From contig JAHEWK010000022.1 in the NCBI GenBank assembly GCA_020740775.1, positions 62,001 through 126,000 on the forward strand: 64,000 nt of DNA, given 5' to 3'. Of the stretch, positions 20,998 through 32,439 are shown piece by piece. The notes beneath the pieces were generated by a model. The model saw only the letters and a program-made list of their open reading frames with translations. It was not told the DNA's origin and did no database searches. Numbering within the stretch: position 1 is the stretch's first letter; every line of letters starts with the position of its first letter. The position numbers and the translations under genes were made by a program. This DNA is from Ilyonectria destructans (Eukaryota; Ascomycota; Sordariomycetes; Hypocreales; Nectriaceae).

Positions 20998-22118
20998 TTA
21001 ATTAGATCCCCCAGTCCTATCAGTCACTTGTATTCTGTCTCCAACCCGCAGGACAGTTCTGATTGGGGCAACGCAGGCATACTGCCCAAATACAGGCTTA
21101 TCTGTTGAATGGGTTAGCAGGCAGGATAGAGAGGCACTATTGGCTCATACGTGGAAATGCACTATTGACACGACGATCCTGTGCAAGTAGACCATATAGC
21201 TGACGGGCTCTAGGCGCGGTCTTTCCTGTAACCAAGTCCACGTTCAAGCTTAAACACCGGGGTGTCTTAAAAATGCAACGGATGATGGCTTTCTTTGCTT
21301 CATGGCTACCAGAGCATACGGTCAGCTGTTTCCAGAAGTCCTCTTCAAAAGGTTGCATGTCTGGTCCTCCATCAATGTGAATGTTTGGACGGAATCGAAG
21401 AATGATGTCCTCAGCTTGATCGCACATGGGCAATCTTGAGCGTGCTTCAACCTCGGAGGCCACTGATGTGACTAGAAAAGGGGCAGCATCGGCGAAGCGA
21501 AGCCCCTGACTCCGGGGTCTGTCGTCTGATTGAGCAACCAAAGGCCCCAATCGATTCTGAATGAAGGCGGCACCTGGAATCTCACGTCTGCCTTCTCCAC
21601 CGATGAATAGCAGTCTAACTGGCATGGCTAGGTGTCCGCTGAAGAATTCGGCAGGTGTGTCTCCCATGTCGATTCCCACAGCGCATGTACCCCAAATGTT
21701 CAATTCGAAGGTTTTGGAATCGCGACATGATAATGGCGCAGGAGTAAGAGGAATGGTAATAGACGATGCTGGTTGGGCCAGAGTGTAACGGATGGTGAGC
21801 TGTGACCAGTCACTGTCAATGGATGGCTGGAACAGGGAGAGAGCAGGCAAGGTTTTGATTGTGAGGTGTTGTGAAAATCGGCTCGAACGCTCTGTTGGTA
21901 AGGCTTTGATGAGAATGTATTGGCGATCGAATCGAAACCCTTCACTTGTCACCTCTGCAAAGGTCACCTCGACCGGTAGGATCGACTTGATTGGATAAAT
22001 GAACAACTGTGGAGAGAGGGACCTGTTAGCGAATATTCTCAATGCGTACCGACGGAGCGATGGCTAATATCGCTGGAAGTTACTTAAACGAGACACAACC
22101 TACACGCTGAATGTGCAT
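20998..22118 (-). CDS. MOSC-domain protein (mARC/YcbX-like), 324 aa
   Basis: Three exons read leftwards: 22118-22104, 22006-21151 and 21101-20998. The frame of the main exon runs on upstream to a TTG codon and downstream to a stop at 21137, but splicing gives a better protein. The tiny first exon supplies MHIQR, joined to LFIYPIKSILPVEV, the standard start of the MOSC N-terminal beta barrel. The last exon supplies KPVFGQYACVAP and VGDRIQVTDR, the conserved end of the MOSC domain after DRRVN. Such proteins bind a molybdenum cofactor sulfur and reduce N-hydroxylated compounds or transfer sulfur. PRCLSLNVDLVTG occupies the place where many members have the cofactor cysteine; here Cys precedes Leu. 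Likely intact. Confidence 0.88.
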
Positions 22119-23022
22119 ATCAACCAAGGTCTCAATGTTCGAATGAAAACTTGAGCCACGAGGTGAAGATCCGACGGTAGAGGTAGCCTGTGGCCTAATC
22201 TTTGGCAAGTCTCATAATTCCTGCCCCTCCGCAGAAGAACATACAGGCGCCTACTGGACTTGCGACAGCGTCTGGTGCCTACATACACCATTGAGCCATG
22301 AGCTTGGGTATGCAGCAGTTGGGATAGCTGGGAAATGCCAAGGGGTATGGTGAGCTGAATGTCAGTGGAAGAGTAGATTTTCTTCGGAAAGCCCGGTAGC
22401 GCCTTAAGACACGACGCTATAAGGAGAAGCCGTTGTACGTAGTCGGCATGACGAAAGAGGCTGTCATGATTCGTGACTCACGTCACTGGTTACTAGTCCG
22501 GACTCGGTAATCCCGAGCGAGGTGCATAGTTCCACTGTCGGCCCCAGGCAAGGTGCGTAGTTTCACCCTCATGCTAGGCTGAATTCTGAAGTTCCTGGCG
22601 AGACCAAGCCGTTCCGACTCGGAGACCTTGGACTTGAACCTTTTTTCCAATATTGGTGGGGATGGATCCAGAATCTGATGATTGATCTAGGATGCCTCCA
22701 ACCCCCTCTTTTCTCGAGAACAGTTTTCTAGTCATCTGACAAAGACTAGGATATCGGTGGATCAGAGGCGTATGCATCCGGGCCTTATGCCGCTACGCGA
22801 GGGGTCAATCCATCATCTAATCTAGTCGAGAACGCCGATGACACAACATCCATATCACTTGCCACCGGAAGAGGGTCGAAGAGCAAGTGAGTCGCGAAGA
22901 CCTACCGCGTACAGCCTCTCTTTCGCTCGCCTATGCCTGTGACGGTGACAGCGGAGGCGTTGTGGTCTGTCAAGATCAATCCCGATTCACTTTCTGCCCC
23001 ACACTTGTTCACTTTGAGAGTG
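22119..23022. other. Intergenic stretch between divergent genes
   Basis: About 0.9 kb shared upstream region of the MOSC gene (leftwards) and the short Zn2Cys6 gene (rightwards). No coding frame supported. Confidence 0.5.
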
Positions 23023-23894
23023 ATGATGGAATCCGCACATGCCGCTCCCGTCCCCTGTGGACGCTGCCGCGAACGTCGCGTGAAAGTATGGTCCCCTACC
23101 TCATCGAGGCTCTCTCCCCTTACTGATGGAATTGGGATTAGTGTGACAGGAGACAGCCAAGCTGTACGCGCTGTGCGCGGGCCTCCTACCCATGCCCCGG
23201 CTATGACCGCGTGCGAGGCTTTCTCGATCAAGGACGGGATATACGCAGGAAGTATGGAAGTGACACCACAGCTGGACCAACCCGCACCTTTCCCTCGACT
23301 CCCCGAGTGAGGCTGTCCCCTCCATCTCCTGCCAGTCCATTTGGTCACGATGCACGTCCGAGTCCTCCTAGCCAATCGCAAAGCCCAGCAGTCCCACCAC
23401 CGCCGCCCTCAAACGAAGTGCGCAATGAGGCGTCGACAGGTTTCGACAACACACTGGATATCGATTTTGATAACGACTCGTTTTTTGACATTGACCCGGC
23501 TATCTATTACGCTCAAGCTGGCAACTGCTGTGGCTTTTTACCCAACGTCCCCATCATAGATGATACCGAGCTAGCTCTCCCACTCAACGCCAGCAATTCT
23601 TTCGATGAAGAAACATTCTCAACGTTCACCGGTTCAGATGATCTGCCATTAGGGCTTCTCCCCGAATCCATTCGCGAGCGTGAACTTCATACAGCGGATC
23701 TCATTAGGCATTACGTTGATGTTGATGAGGCCCAGTATGAGGGCTACGCCCCAACGAATCTTGGCAACATTGCGTTTGTCGATCATGAGGAGACCGATTC
23801 GATTGATAATGATACCGCAGATGCACTGGATTTGAATGACCCAAAGAACAACTGCAACAGACGGTCAGCTTTGAGTCGCTCCAAAAGTCGATAG
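23023..23894 (+). CDS. Short Zn2Cys6 DNA-binding protein, 271 aa, no regulatory domain recognised
   Basis: Two exons, 23023-23085 and 23142-23894; the 56-bp intron splits the zinc cluster after the third arm, as in many fungal regulators. Spliced residues Cys12-X2-Cys15-X6-Cys22-X6-Cys29-X2-Cys32-X6-Cys39 form a canonical binuclear cluster, followed by PGYDRVRGFLDQGRDIRRKY. Then comes a Pro/Ser-rich linker and a strongly acidic part (DIDFDNDSFFDIDPAIYY). No fungal-specific regulatory domain follows, so it is about half the usual length. The last 80 residues lie antisense to a membrane-protein-like frame (23649-24333), so the C-terminus may be read-through into foreign DNA. Either a truncated regulator or a remnant. 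Confidence 0.6.
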
Positions 23895-24333
23895 GACAAG
23901 AGGCGCCATACGAAAAAAGAAGTAAATCCAAAAGCTGCGCAACAACTTGTCAGCTCCTCAAGGCTTCCTGTACTATATAAAGGCATTCTCTCGACGAACC
24001 TTGGCTCAATGAACCCCGAAGAAAAACCCAAGCTAAAACACCAATCACCAAGTTGACGATCCATTCTGCCCAAACCATTATCACGTACGGTTGTATTCGC
24101 CGAGAACGCTTCCATAGTGCCCACGTCTGCTGGACAGCCTTAGTGCCCGAAAAGGCTCCCGTCGCGAGTGTGCAGCCCCAGATAATACTGGCGACTAGGA
24201 GGTCGTCGAAACTTGGTGGGACTGATGCGAATATACCGCGGAGGTCACATAAAGTGAGGTTGTCATGTAGATGTAGAAAGATGGATGACGAGCTAAGACT
24301 ACAATTGAGGACGGGAGCATAAGGTCTCCTGTC
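23649..24333 (-). pseudogene. Integral membrane protein fragment (PTH11/SAT4-like), disrupted
   Basis: Read leftwards from 24333 one frame gives IFASVPPSFDDLLVASIIWG, KRSRRIQPYVIMVWAEWIVN and LVIGVLAWVFLRG, typical loop-helix patterns of fungal seven-helix proteins, then a TGA at 23950-23952. A shifted frame gives SFWIYFFF up to a GTATGG donor near 23908. After a CTGTTGCAG acceptor the pattern resumes with VLWVIQIQCICGIIINRI, LLMIDKRNVAKIRWGVALIL and a stop at 23649-23651. No clean splice joins the first two pieces. The last piece overlaps, on the opposite strand, the end of the Zn2Cys6 frame. Probably a decaying gene; a functional gene with an unrecognised intron is possible. Confidence 0.5.
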
Positions 24334-27300
24334 TCACGTGATGTTACATATAATGCCAGTCTTAAGCACCAGGCCCAAGACTGGTCCTTCACGTATCAGG
24401 GACTGCCACATAGGTGTCAGGAACGAGAAAGCCAGGCATGCTGGCGAGTTAGTTGCTGAAAATCGATGATTCTCGCTGGCGACGGAGCCTATATAAGGCA
24501 CTCCAAATTGTAGATTGAATGTTTGGTCCATGTCGGTGGTGGTAAAGAGCCGAGTTGGGAACGATTGAGTATATATATTCCTTTGTGGCTACACAAGAAG
24601 TCACCGCGGCTTCACTGAACCTCCTCGTCTCCTCAGTATCAAGTACATCCCCAGGCTAATGGGGCTCATCGAGTTACACAGACTGGCTATCATCATCAAG
24701 CGTAGCCTGGTTCTCGGGTTGGGTCACGCCAATTAGCCACGGCAATGATAGGATCGGCAGTTTTCGAAGCGTGATCGCCGCTGCGAATGGCTGACTCGTG
24801 CAAAGGAAGAGGTCGCCTTAACTTCATGCTAGCCCTTCGTTTTTCAGACGGAAACTGTAGGCGCCGAGGAGCGCTACACCTATCATAGGAAAGGATCTTG
24901 AGACGGTGAGCACCGCACAAAGAATGCTATGGGTCACTAAGAGAAAACCATGGATGTTTGAAGATCGAGCTTCTTGCTTGATGGGCATGTTTGGTATCGA
25001 CATGCCCCTACCGCATGGATAAACATAAGGGGCCTTTATCAGACGTTTGGAGAAGATAAAGAAGCCCCTGAATCATGATAGCATCCTTGCCTGGCAATCT
25101 ATAGCTCAGAGCAACGGTGACAAGGGTAATAAGGCAAACTCCGTGGGAGTAGCGTTCTGGGCAAGGTTAATTGCAGCACTAGTTAAAACCAACATTAGCA
25201 TAGTGCTCGCTAAGTTGAAGTAGTGGGTGCATAGAACGCTCTGCTAAAGCGTATCTGTAAGAGGCTACAAAATGACATTACACTTAGTGTTTAAACTAGA
25301 CTCCCTACATAGAGCAATGGCATGCTCAAGTAGGACCGTCGTTGGGCATCAAATGGATTTACCCTTAAAGTTGACTCAGGTCTAGAGTTGTCTATCCTAA
25401 TAAATGATCACGTTGAAGGCCGGCGCCAATTTGCAAATTGCCCTAAAATCACTATATTCTTAGCCACACACACCCGTCTCGAGTGGAGATTTGAGGTAGC
25501 CGCCGGCATTGGGCCTTTATCTCCCCACGCCCGCACAGGCTTTGGTAGCGAAGAAGGGAAAACTAAAAAGCCCCGTGGCTTGCTGGTAATCCGCTCTCGG
25601 CCCCTGTGATATGATGCTAGCCGCCCGGAGACGCGATCCGGAGCCACGCCACCAAGCCACATCACTCCGCCACAAAGTCATGCTGACACTGGCCTCCTGG
25701 ACAGGAGAGCTCCCGACGCAGTCGTTGTTAGGTTTTTAACCATGTAGGTAAAACACAGGCAGGCTTGCGAACCTGCTCTTCCGAGATTAAGAGCTGGATG
25801 CAGTGCGTTGAGGCCGCCTGTTATAAGGTCACGGGGTGCGGAGTCTTGTCCCGCTTTCGGCTCAGATACTGAATCTCCCGCCTGTGACTACCTCGGTAAC
25901 TGCCGAGGAGGGGCGCGTGCTGCGAGCTGGCTGAGAGATCGGGGATGCGGGCGTGCTCCCAAAGCCAGTTCTGGGGTGTATCAAATGGCCCCGTGGAATG
26001 ATAACCTGGGACCTGGAATTCTGATGCAACCCTTACCGGACGAACTATCTGACGAGGCATCGCCAGCAGCTTCATGTATTGTTGTTGGCGGCTCTGCAGA
26101 CGATTGGGATGTCTGTGACAATGAGGGCGATGATAGTAGGCTATCTCAGTTAGAGGGATTTCATAGGCAATAGGAGATAACAGCAAAACAGCTACTAGGA
26201 GGCATAGCGACAGACAGTGTAAGCGACGTTGAGTTAGTATAATAGTATAACAGACATATGTTCTGATGATATAGTAGCTTGAAATTCGGGTTGTTATTTG
26301 TTATTGTTATTGTTGATGTTGGCTGGAATGCAAGGGCGACCCTTAGGCATGTGCTATTCCATTTGTATCACAGAAAATAGGGTGGCCGGCATGGAATCGG
26401 AGCCCAGTCACTGTCAGCCATGGTTCCTCTGGTCATTTACCTATTTGCACTGGACACATAGTCATTCCCTTATTATGTATCAAACACAAGATGCTACTAG
26501 CATAACAGGTAGACAGGCGAGTTATTTACTAGAATAGCTACTGCTATGACTTGTTATTATGCGAGGTGTTGGTATTTCCCCATAGCTAAAATGAACCTGT
26601 CTATTCCTGGCCTCTGCACCGCTCGGGGCAGCAAGGGTGCATCGTTGACGGCGGAAGTCATGTGAAAGTGGCAGATACCATTCCTAACGCCACGGGCCGC
26701 TGATATCCAGACGTCATGCAAGCGTGACATCTGCTGCTCTTAGCGCTTGAGAGACTAAAACCTTGAGGGTGGGTCCATGAGTCGTAATATCGTGGGTCAC
26801 GGTCGCTTCATAGGGATGAAGCATTCAGAGGACAAAAGTCGAAAGGGGCGCGGATTGATTTTGAGCCAGGTGGCCCGCTGTTCCGTTCGCATTCCCGGAG
26901 GGCCCTTGTGAGGGGAAGCAGGTACTGGGCCTGCTACCCTGTGATCGACGCTCTCCTTACATGCGCATTTTGGATGCCATTTTGTGGCTTGCGGAAGGCC
27001 GGTACATCGCCCCGGCGGAGCTGGCCGTGCAGGGGGTTGGGTTTGTGTTTCCGCTACTCTCTGTTCCACCGCATTCTGCAGTTGGGACGCTGGGCACCGG
27101 CATAGTTCTGGGTTAGTGACAAACTGTGGCGAGAAGATAGTGTTTCTAGCGCTGACGAGAATCCCCGGCCATCAACTTTCGTTCTGTGGAGATTAAGACG
27201 TTGCCGTCGTCTCTATTCCATAATAGTACAAGCCTGGGTGTCCCCGAACAGCGATAGAGGCCTTATAGTGCAGCTATGTGCTAGAGTGATTGCCACCACA

Positions 27301-27484
27301 GCGATCATTGACCAATCTTTTGCCCCCCTGGTATAGCGGAACTAGCACAACCGTTACATCCAGCGCTGCGATCAATCCAAGTCCCCACAGAATCCTTAAG
27401 TATGTCAAATCAAGGCAATGAGATTTAGACTTGCAAATCATCTAAATCCCTCTAATTTTGCGAGTCGTGCTATTCGCAAGAACA
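24334..27484. other. Long stretch without a supported gene
   Basis: About 3.1 kb. The first 200 bp may hold the 5' part of the membrane-protein fragment (ATG at 24532 on the minus strand). Further on there are overlapping short frames on both strands (25388-25665, 25808-26186, 26797-27105) without family features and a TTATTG microsatellite near 26289-26313. I read it as decayed repeat DNA. Confidence 0.35.
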
Positions 27485-28480
27485 ACTACCCGTTGGCAAT
27501 GTGGGGCGCCGCCTACCAACCTCGTCGAGGTTGGTCACAAAAACCTGGTCCAGCCACAAAAATGTGGTCCATACCTCTTCGTGACTCAAGCTGTAAAATC
27601 AACCATTGTCCGATCGCAACGTTTCGAGCTGCACGACATAGTCATGCATTGAGGAATAGGGCTGTACGCGGGCTCGTTGGAAAGCCACGGAATAGCCGAA
27701 AATTATGATATTGATGAAAATAGCGGAAATCGCATTTCTGGCCTCAATTCGGCTGCCTACCCTGAAGGCTCTCGCTTGAGCTGCTGCTTATGAGCCCCGT
27801 TGAATATGTGTTCCTTGTAGCTGCCCTAGGTGCCCTGTTGGTCCCGTAACTTCCGTATGACTCTCATGACTCTCATGACTCTCATGTAACCACTTTCCCT
27901 TGGTATCGTAACCGGCGGTGGCGGCGTTGTTGTGAAGTTATCGTGTTGGCCCAAGGGCAGGTCAGCCGGTCCTGACGGCGGCGATGAGGTTATCCCTAGG
28001 GGCGTTTCTGGGTCAGGAATAACCTCACTATCTAGGTCTTGTAGTCCTTCGAGTTCAATGTCATCATCGTTATCGTCTTGGAAAGCGTGATGCCTGTGAA
28101 TTGGACCACATCATCACTGAGGCCAGGCGTTTTGATCCATTGCAAGGATCGGTCTTGGGGCACGGCGGGCTTGTTCTTGGGCTTGAGAAAAAGGGATTTG
28201 GGTTTCTTGATTGAGGATATCGTGATGTTCTTTTCGCTGGGTCTCGAGGTTAGAATATCGGTCGGCATTGTGTGTTTCTGCAAGCCACTGATTGAAGGTT
28301 AGCCGGGTGATGTTTTCTGCTCGTCGTGACTCATTTGCCTCTCTCCACAGGCGTTTGAACCCGTTGATCTCTTGTATGATGACTGATCTACTAAATACTA
28401 GTTGCGAACGCTGTTCCTTGACTTCTGATACTGCTAGTGATGCTTGGTGAATAAGCCCAGGGGTGTTCCCTCACACGTGC
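27485..28480 (-). mobile_element. Truncated pogo-type transposon, 3' half, relative of the element at 37.6-40.1 kb
   Basis: Read leftwards from 28480 a broken frame gives EVKEQRSQLVFSRSVIIQEI, NQWLAETHNADRYSNLETQR and RRAPRPILAMDQNAWP. These align with the C-terminal tail of the transposase at 37579-39867 (EAKEHCSQLR, NQWLDVTENR, APRPIIAMDQAAWP). Two adjacent stops interrupt it near 28110. Beyond the coding end the non-coding tail also matches, including a hairpin CCAACCTC/GAGGTTGG at 27516-27534 and the terminal ACTACCCGTTGGC at 27485. The 5' half is missing beyond 28480. A three-copy 9-bp tandem repeat (GACTCTCAT) lies at about 27857-27884 in the tail region. Confidence 0.85.
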
Positions 28481-28668
28481 TTTGAATCCGTCCATCCAAG
28501 TGACACTGCCCGGCTAGTCGAACTCATTCTATTACCTTTTAGCCTTGCCACATCGGCCAATTTAACAGACAGAGTCGAGCCCTCTTTTGCCTTTCGAAGG
28601 GACCATCGCAGCGTCGTTATAGTTGTGAACTGACAAGCCTTGGAAAGAACTGAAACGGCGCCATTGGG

Positions 28669-29627
28669 TTAGTCCTGTCCATCTCTCACACTGTTTGCAT
28701 TCGGCACCCCTTCCCCACGCGGCTGTGGGACGAGCACAGGCCGAGAGTCGGTGGCAACTGATGGGTCGAGTCGTGGATTCGTGCTTTCGCCCCCGGCGGT
28801 GAAGGACTTGAACAGAAACCAAGGCCGTTTCGCGCCCCTCGCCGAATTGCCTAGCTCAAGGTCCCTCAGACGGCGGGTCTCGTCTCTTGGCCTTCCATGG
28901 TGTCGGTTGCGCCATCGTACGTTTTCTGGACCATCGGGGGAGAGACCGGCTCTGTAGGAGACGAGTTGATAAAGCGGCCGGAGGGTCGCGATGCAGGCTG
29001 CCATGATCCCGACTCCAGGCTCGACAGTGCTCCAGAAGGCGAAACCAGTCGAATTGTCTGACGGAAAGATGGGTCGGTTAGTAAGTTCGCAGCGCGAAAT
29101 GTTGGGGCTTAGTATTTACTGACACAAGAAATCCTCGCTTTCCAAGAGCGTGGGAATATGTACAGCCCGAACGATGGTCGCTACGCTCCCACTATATGCT
29201 CAGGTCGAAGGGAAGGGATGACTACTCACATGGCAGCGAAGCCAAGAATACATGCGACAACGATCTTTGTCGACGTGGGCAGATTCATCGATCGGACAAT
29301 GAAGTAGGGAAGAATGCCAAAGCACCAGTCGGCTGCGGTGTTAATACTTTGCGCCATGATGGTACCGATGGTACCGATGGACATGGTCTTGGCCTCCCAG
29401 CACTTTCCAGGTGTTATTGGTCCTTCCTCCCAGTATGTTTCAACGGGGACGCATTGAAATATGATGAAGAACAAGTAAGCGACGCCGAACAGACCTGTCC
29501 CGGTCATGAGGAGGCGAAGGAACCAGATGTGCACAGCATTCGTAGCCACGCGCAACAGGAAGAAACCGACAGATATTTTGAGGGGGCACGTCGACCAGAT
29601 GTTGAGGATCTCGCATATGAACCAGAG
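28669..29627 (-). pseudogene. SAT4/PTH11-type rhodopsin-like membrane protein, 5' part lost
   Basis: Three exons read leftwards, 29627-29230, 29191-29124 and 29057-28669, keep one frame for about 284 residues. They show the second half of the fungal rhodopsin-like domain: FLLRVATNAVHIWFLRLLM, FGVAYLFFIIFQCVPVETYW, PGKCWEAKTM, NTAADWCFGILPYFIV and FAFWSTVEPGVGIMAACIAT with LRPLY, then a hydrophilic tail. The first two or three helices are missing: upstream of the acceptor at 29628 the DNA passes into LINE sequence within about 150 bp. The first internal intron would be only 38 bp, unusually short. Probably a gene cut by retroelement insertion. Confidence 0.7.
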
Positions 29628-29789
29628 CTGTCGGGGACGCTGTGAGTAACGGGGCGGGTGCTACTGGGGAATGGGTTGGTAGTGCGACGGGGACATAGGT
29701 ATCAGTACTCCCGCCCAATCTCCATCTACGGCCCGTTTGGCAACTCCAGAACCGGTGTTCTGCACGGTAGACACATCTAGGGTGCCCGA

Positions 29790-30486
29790 AGATCATATTG
29801 GAGACGCTACGCCTGCAGTGCTACGCAGGACCGTTGAACAGGAAATGCGAACGTCTAGCAACCAGCCTAGTTGGCGACGTGTTGCAGTGACCAGAGATGG
29901 GCGAAATACCAACCGCCTGAGGGTGATTGGTAGGAACGAGGAAGAACTGAAGAGGATCAAAACCATTATTGAAGCCAAGAAGGCTCCAGGTGCGAGAGTG
30001 CTCCGAGACCAACTGTACCCAGTCAAAGTTGACAACATCAACCGTGCTGCCGTTCTCGGCCAGGAAGGCAAGGTCCTTCCTGGAGCGATGGACGCTTTGG
30101 GCCAAGAGAATGAAGTCCAAATTGCCAAGGTGGCTTGGTTGAGTCGAAAGGACAACACAAAGGCCTATGGATCCATGGTGGTGTACCTCACCAAAAACAG
30201 CGATGCCAGGAAACTCTTGCAGGAGCACTACTTCCTTGCAGCTGGTGAATCGGCATGTACCAGCGCATTTGAGCGGAGAACAGGTCCGATACAGTGCTAC
30301 AACTGCCAGGAGCTTGGTCACAAGGCCTTCTCGTGCAGCAAGAATCGGGTATGTGCGAGATGCGCCGCCGAAGGCCATCACCATAGCGAGTGCCAGACGC
30401 AGGTACCCAAGTGTGTGCCCTGTGGTGGACCGCACGAGTCGTTCAGCAGAAGCTGCCCGAAACTCTATCCTACCCGGCATGAGTAG
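29790..30486 (+). pseudogene. LINE ORF1 (gag-like, CCHC zinc knuckles), N-terminally truncated
   Basis: The frame ends at TAG 30484-30486. It has GARVLRDQLYPVKVDNINR followed by three cysteine knuckles: [28 protein letters not shown] and [15 protein letters not shown]. This nucleic-acid chaperone binds LINE RNA. No ATG is found at the 5' limit (the frame opens at a TTG), so the copy is truncated. A paralogous segment occurs at 54886-55500. Confidence 0.85.
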
Positions 30487-32438
30487 GGTGTTTCGGGTAA
30501 TGCAACTGAATGTAAGAAAACAGGATACGGTACATGAAAGCCTAATGAACGACAAGCAACTCCAAGACTTTGCAGTTATTGCGATCCAAGAACCACAGGC
30601 ACGGAAAATCGACGGCGAACTACTCACAGTCCCCATGGGACACCCCAAATGGATCAAAATGATCCCCACAATTTGGAGAGACAGCAAATGGCCAATCCGG
30701 AGCATGTTGTGGGTGAATAGGGACCTGGAGGCCGAACAAGTACCAATACAGTCCCCGGACTTGACAGCAGCAACCATACGACTTCCGGACCGAATAGCGT
30801 TGGTCGTGTCGGTGTACGTGCCGGGAGGCGAGCCCCAGACGCTTCGAAATACATGCCATACCCTGCACCAGATGATCCTTGACCTCAAAGGTAGGACAGG
30901 GATGGTGGTGGACGCCATACTTGCCGGAGATTTTAATCAACACGACCGGCTATGGTGAGGAGACGACGTGCCTTTGGCCAGGCAAGGCAAGGCTGAACCG
31001 ATCATCGACCTCATGAATGAACACGGTCTTTGCAGCCTCCTCCCGAGGGGCACGAAGACATGGCAAGGCGCCGACAAGGAAAGCACAATCGACCTGGTGC
31101 TGGCGACGGCGGAGGTGGCAAACGAAATGGTGACCTGCTCCATACACCCAACAGAACACGGATCGGACCACCGGGCGATCCAAACGACGTTCGATGCCGC
31201 GATGCCTGAACGGATCGTCACGGAAAGACTGTTGTTCAAGAACGCACCATGGACAACAATCAGAACCAGGGTGGAGGACAATCTCCGAGAGCTTCCCTGG
31301 ACTGTTGGCGTGCAGGAGCAGACCGACCAGTTAATGAGGGTCGTCCTCGACGCGATGTTGTTGGATTGCGCAGTGATGTTGAGTGCACTTGATGAGAACG
31401 TAGTTCTTATTGTGATTGTTCTTCTTGCAATCGAAGGACCTTTAAGACCTTATATCTTCGAGTGGTCCCTTCTAGGACTTGAGTCCTAGAAAGTCCTACG
31501 ATCAAGTCCTACGATCTAAGTTTTAGGACTTCAAACCTTAACTTTAATCCTGAAGTTGAGGGGGAATCCTCAGTTCTTCCAACACGCGATCCACGAGCTG
31601 ACGCCCCGAGCACAACCAGTACCGTACGCGAAGCGCTGGTGGACGAAGGATTTGACAAGACTTCGGCGGGTGTACACGTTCTGGCGAAATCAGGCCAGAG
31701 CACAGCGGCGAGCAGGTCAGGTGAGGCCCGACCTGGAAAGACGGGCCAAGGAAGCATCCAAAGAGTACCATGATGCCATCCGGAAACAGAAGAAACCGCA
31801 CCGGGACGAGTTCTTGGCAGAAGATGTCAACATATGGAAGGCAGCCAAGTACTTGAAACCTGGAAAGGACATCATGGACGACAGGGTACCCCCTTTGAAG
31901 AGACAAGACGGCTCTACCACGGAAGATAAGGTGGAGCAGGCAGAGGAGCTGTTCAGTACGTTCTTCCCGCCGTTGCCGGCCAGAATTGAAGATGAAGGGG
32001 ACCGACCGCAACGGAGGGAAGTGCACATGCCAGACCTTACCATGGAGGAAGTTGAAGAAAAAGTGCTAGCAGCGAAACCTTGGAAAGCGCCTGGAGAGGA
32101 TGGCCTGCCAGCAATGGTGTGGAAGCAGCTTTGGCCAGTGGTTAGATACCGTGTCTTTCACCTCTTCGACACATCCGTCAGGGATGGTGTGGTACCCCAC
32201 CAATGGAGAAGTGCGAAGCTCATCCCGCTGAAGAAGGCAGATAAAGGAGACTACGCAGTGGCCAAGGCATGGAGACCGATATCGCTGCTGTCAACACTGG
32301 GCAAGATGCTCGAGGCAGTCGTTGCAGAGCGAATATCCTATGCAGTGGAGAGCTATGGACTGCTACCCGCAAACCACTTTGGGGCAAGGAAGCGAAGGTC
32401 AGCCGAACAGGCTCTGATACTGCTGCAGGAGCAGATCT
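30479..32438 (+). pseudogene. LINE ORF2 (endonuclease plus partial reverse transcriptase), interrupted
   Basis: The ATG at 30479 overlaps the ORF1 stop by eight bases (ATGAGTAG), a usual LINE arrangement. The APE-type endonuclease shows [28 protein letters not shown] and GSDHRAIQ. A TGA after HDRLW (30956-30958) breaks the frame, which otherwise continues to 31355. After removal of the 229-bp LTR and one copy of its duplication the codons rejoin cleanly into HELTPRAQPVPYAKRWW. Reverse transcriptase motifs follow: KPWKAPGEDGLPAMVWKQ, WRSAKLIPLKKADK and WRPISLLSTLGKMLE. Sequence ends before the catalytic FVDD motif. Confidence 0.88.
31356..31584 (+). mobile_element. Solo LTR, copy B (229 bp), inserted in LINE A
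   Basis: TGTTGTTGGATTGCGCAG to TTCTTCCAACA with a perfect 5-bp target duplication CGCGA (31351-31355 and 31585-31589). Ends TG...CA and a 5-bp duplication are those of LTR retrotransposons; no internal region or second LTR is present. Inside is the near-palindrome TCTAGGACTTGAGTCCTAGA. The 13-bp word AAGTCCTACGATC is duplicated here but single in copy C. Confidence 0.92.
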
Positions 32439-32439
32439 C

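Larger units (their letters stand above)
29790..32438 (+). mobile_element. LINE (Tad1/I-like non-LTR retrotransposon) fragment A, 5' and 3' truncated, with nested LTR
   Basis: Contains the end of ORF1 with zinc knuckles, a start-stop overlap to ORF2, the endonuclease domain and the first part of the reverse transcriptase. It is interrupted at 31356-31584 by a solo LTR and ends abruptly at about 32438, where it meets an inverted fragment of a different LINE. The 5' border is approximate. Confidence 0.85.

Noticed and set aside
21137..22042. MOSC protein as a single-exon 301-residue frame
   Set aside because: It would begin with TTG and lack the conserved N- and C-terminal segments that splicing provides.
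25388..25665. Open frames on both strands covering the same bases
   Set aside because: Mutual shadows without family features; neither can be preferred.
25808..26186. Frames of 121 codons on both strands
   Set aside because: The plus-strand acidic end recalls a transposase tail but too weakly to call.
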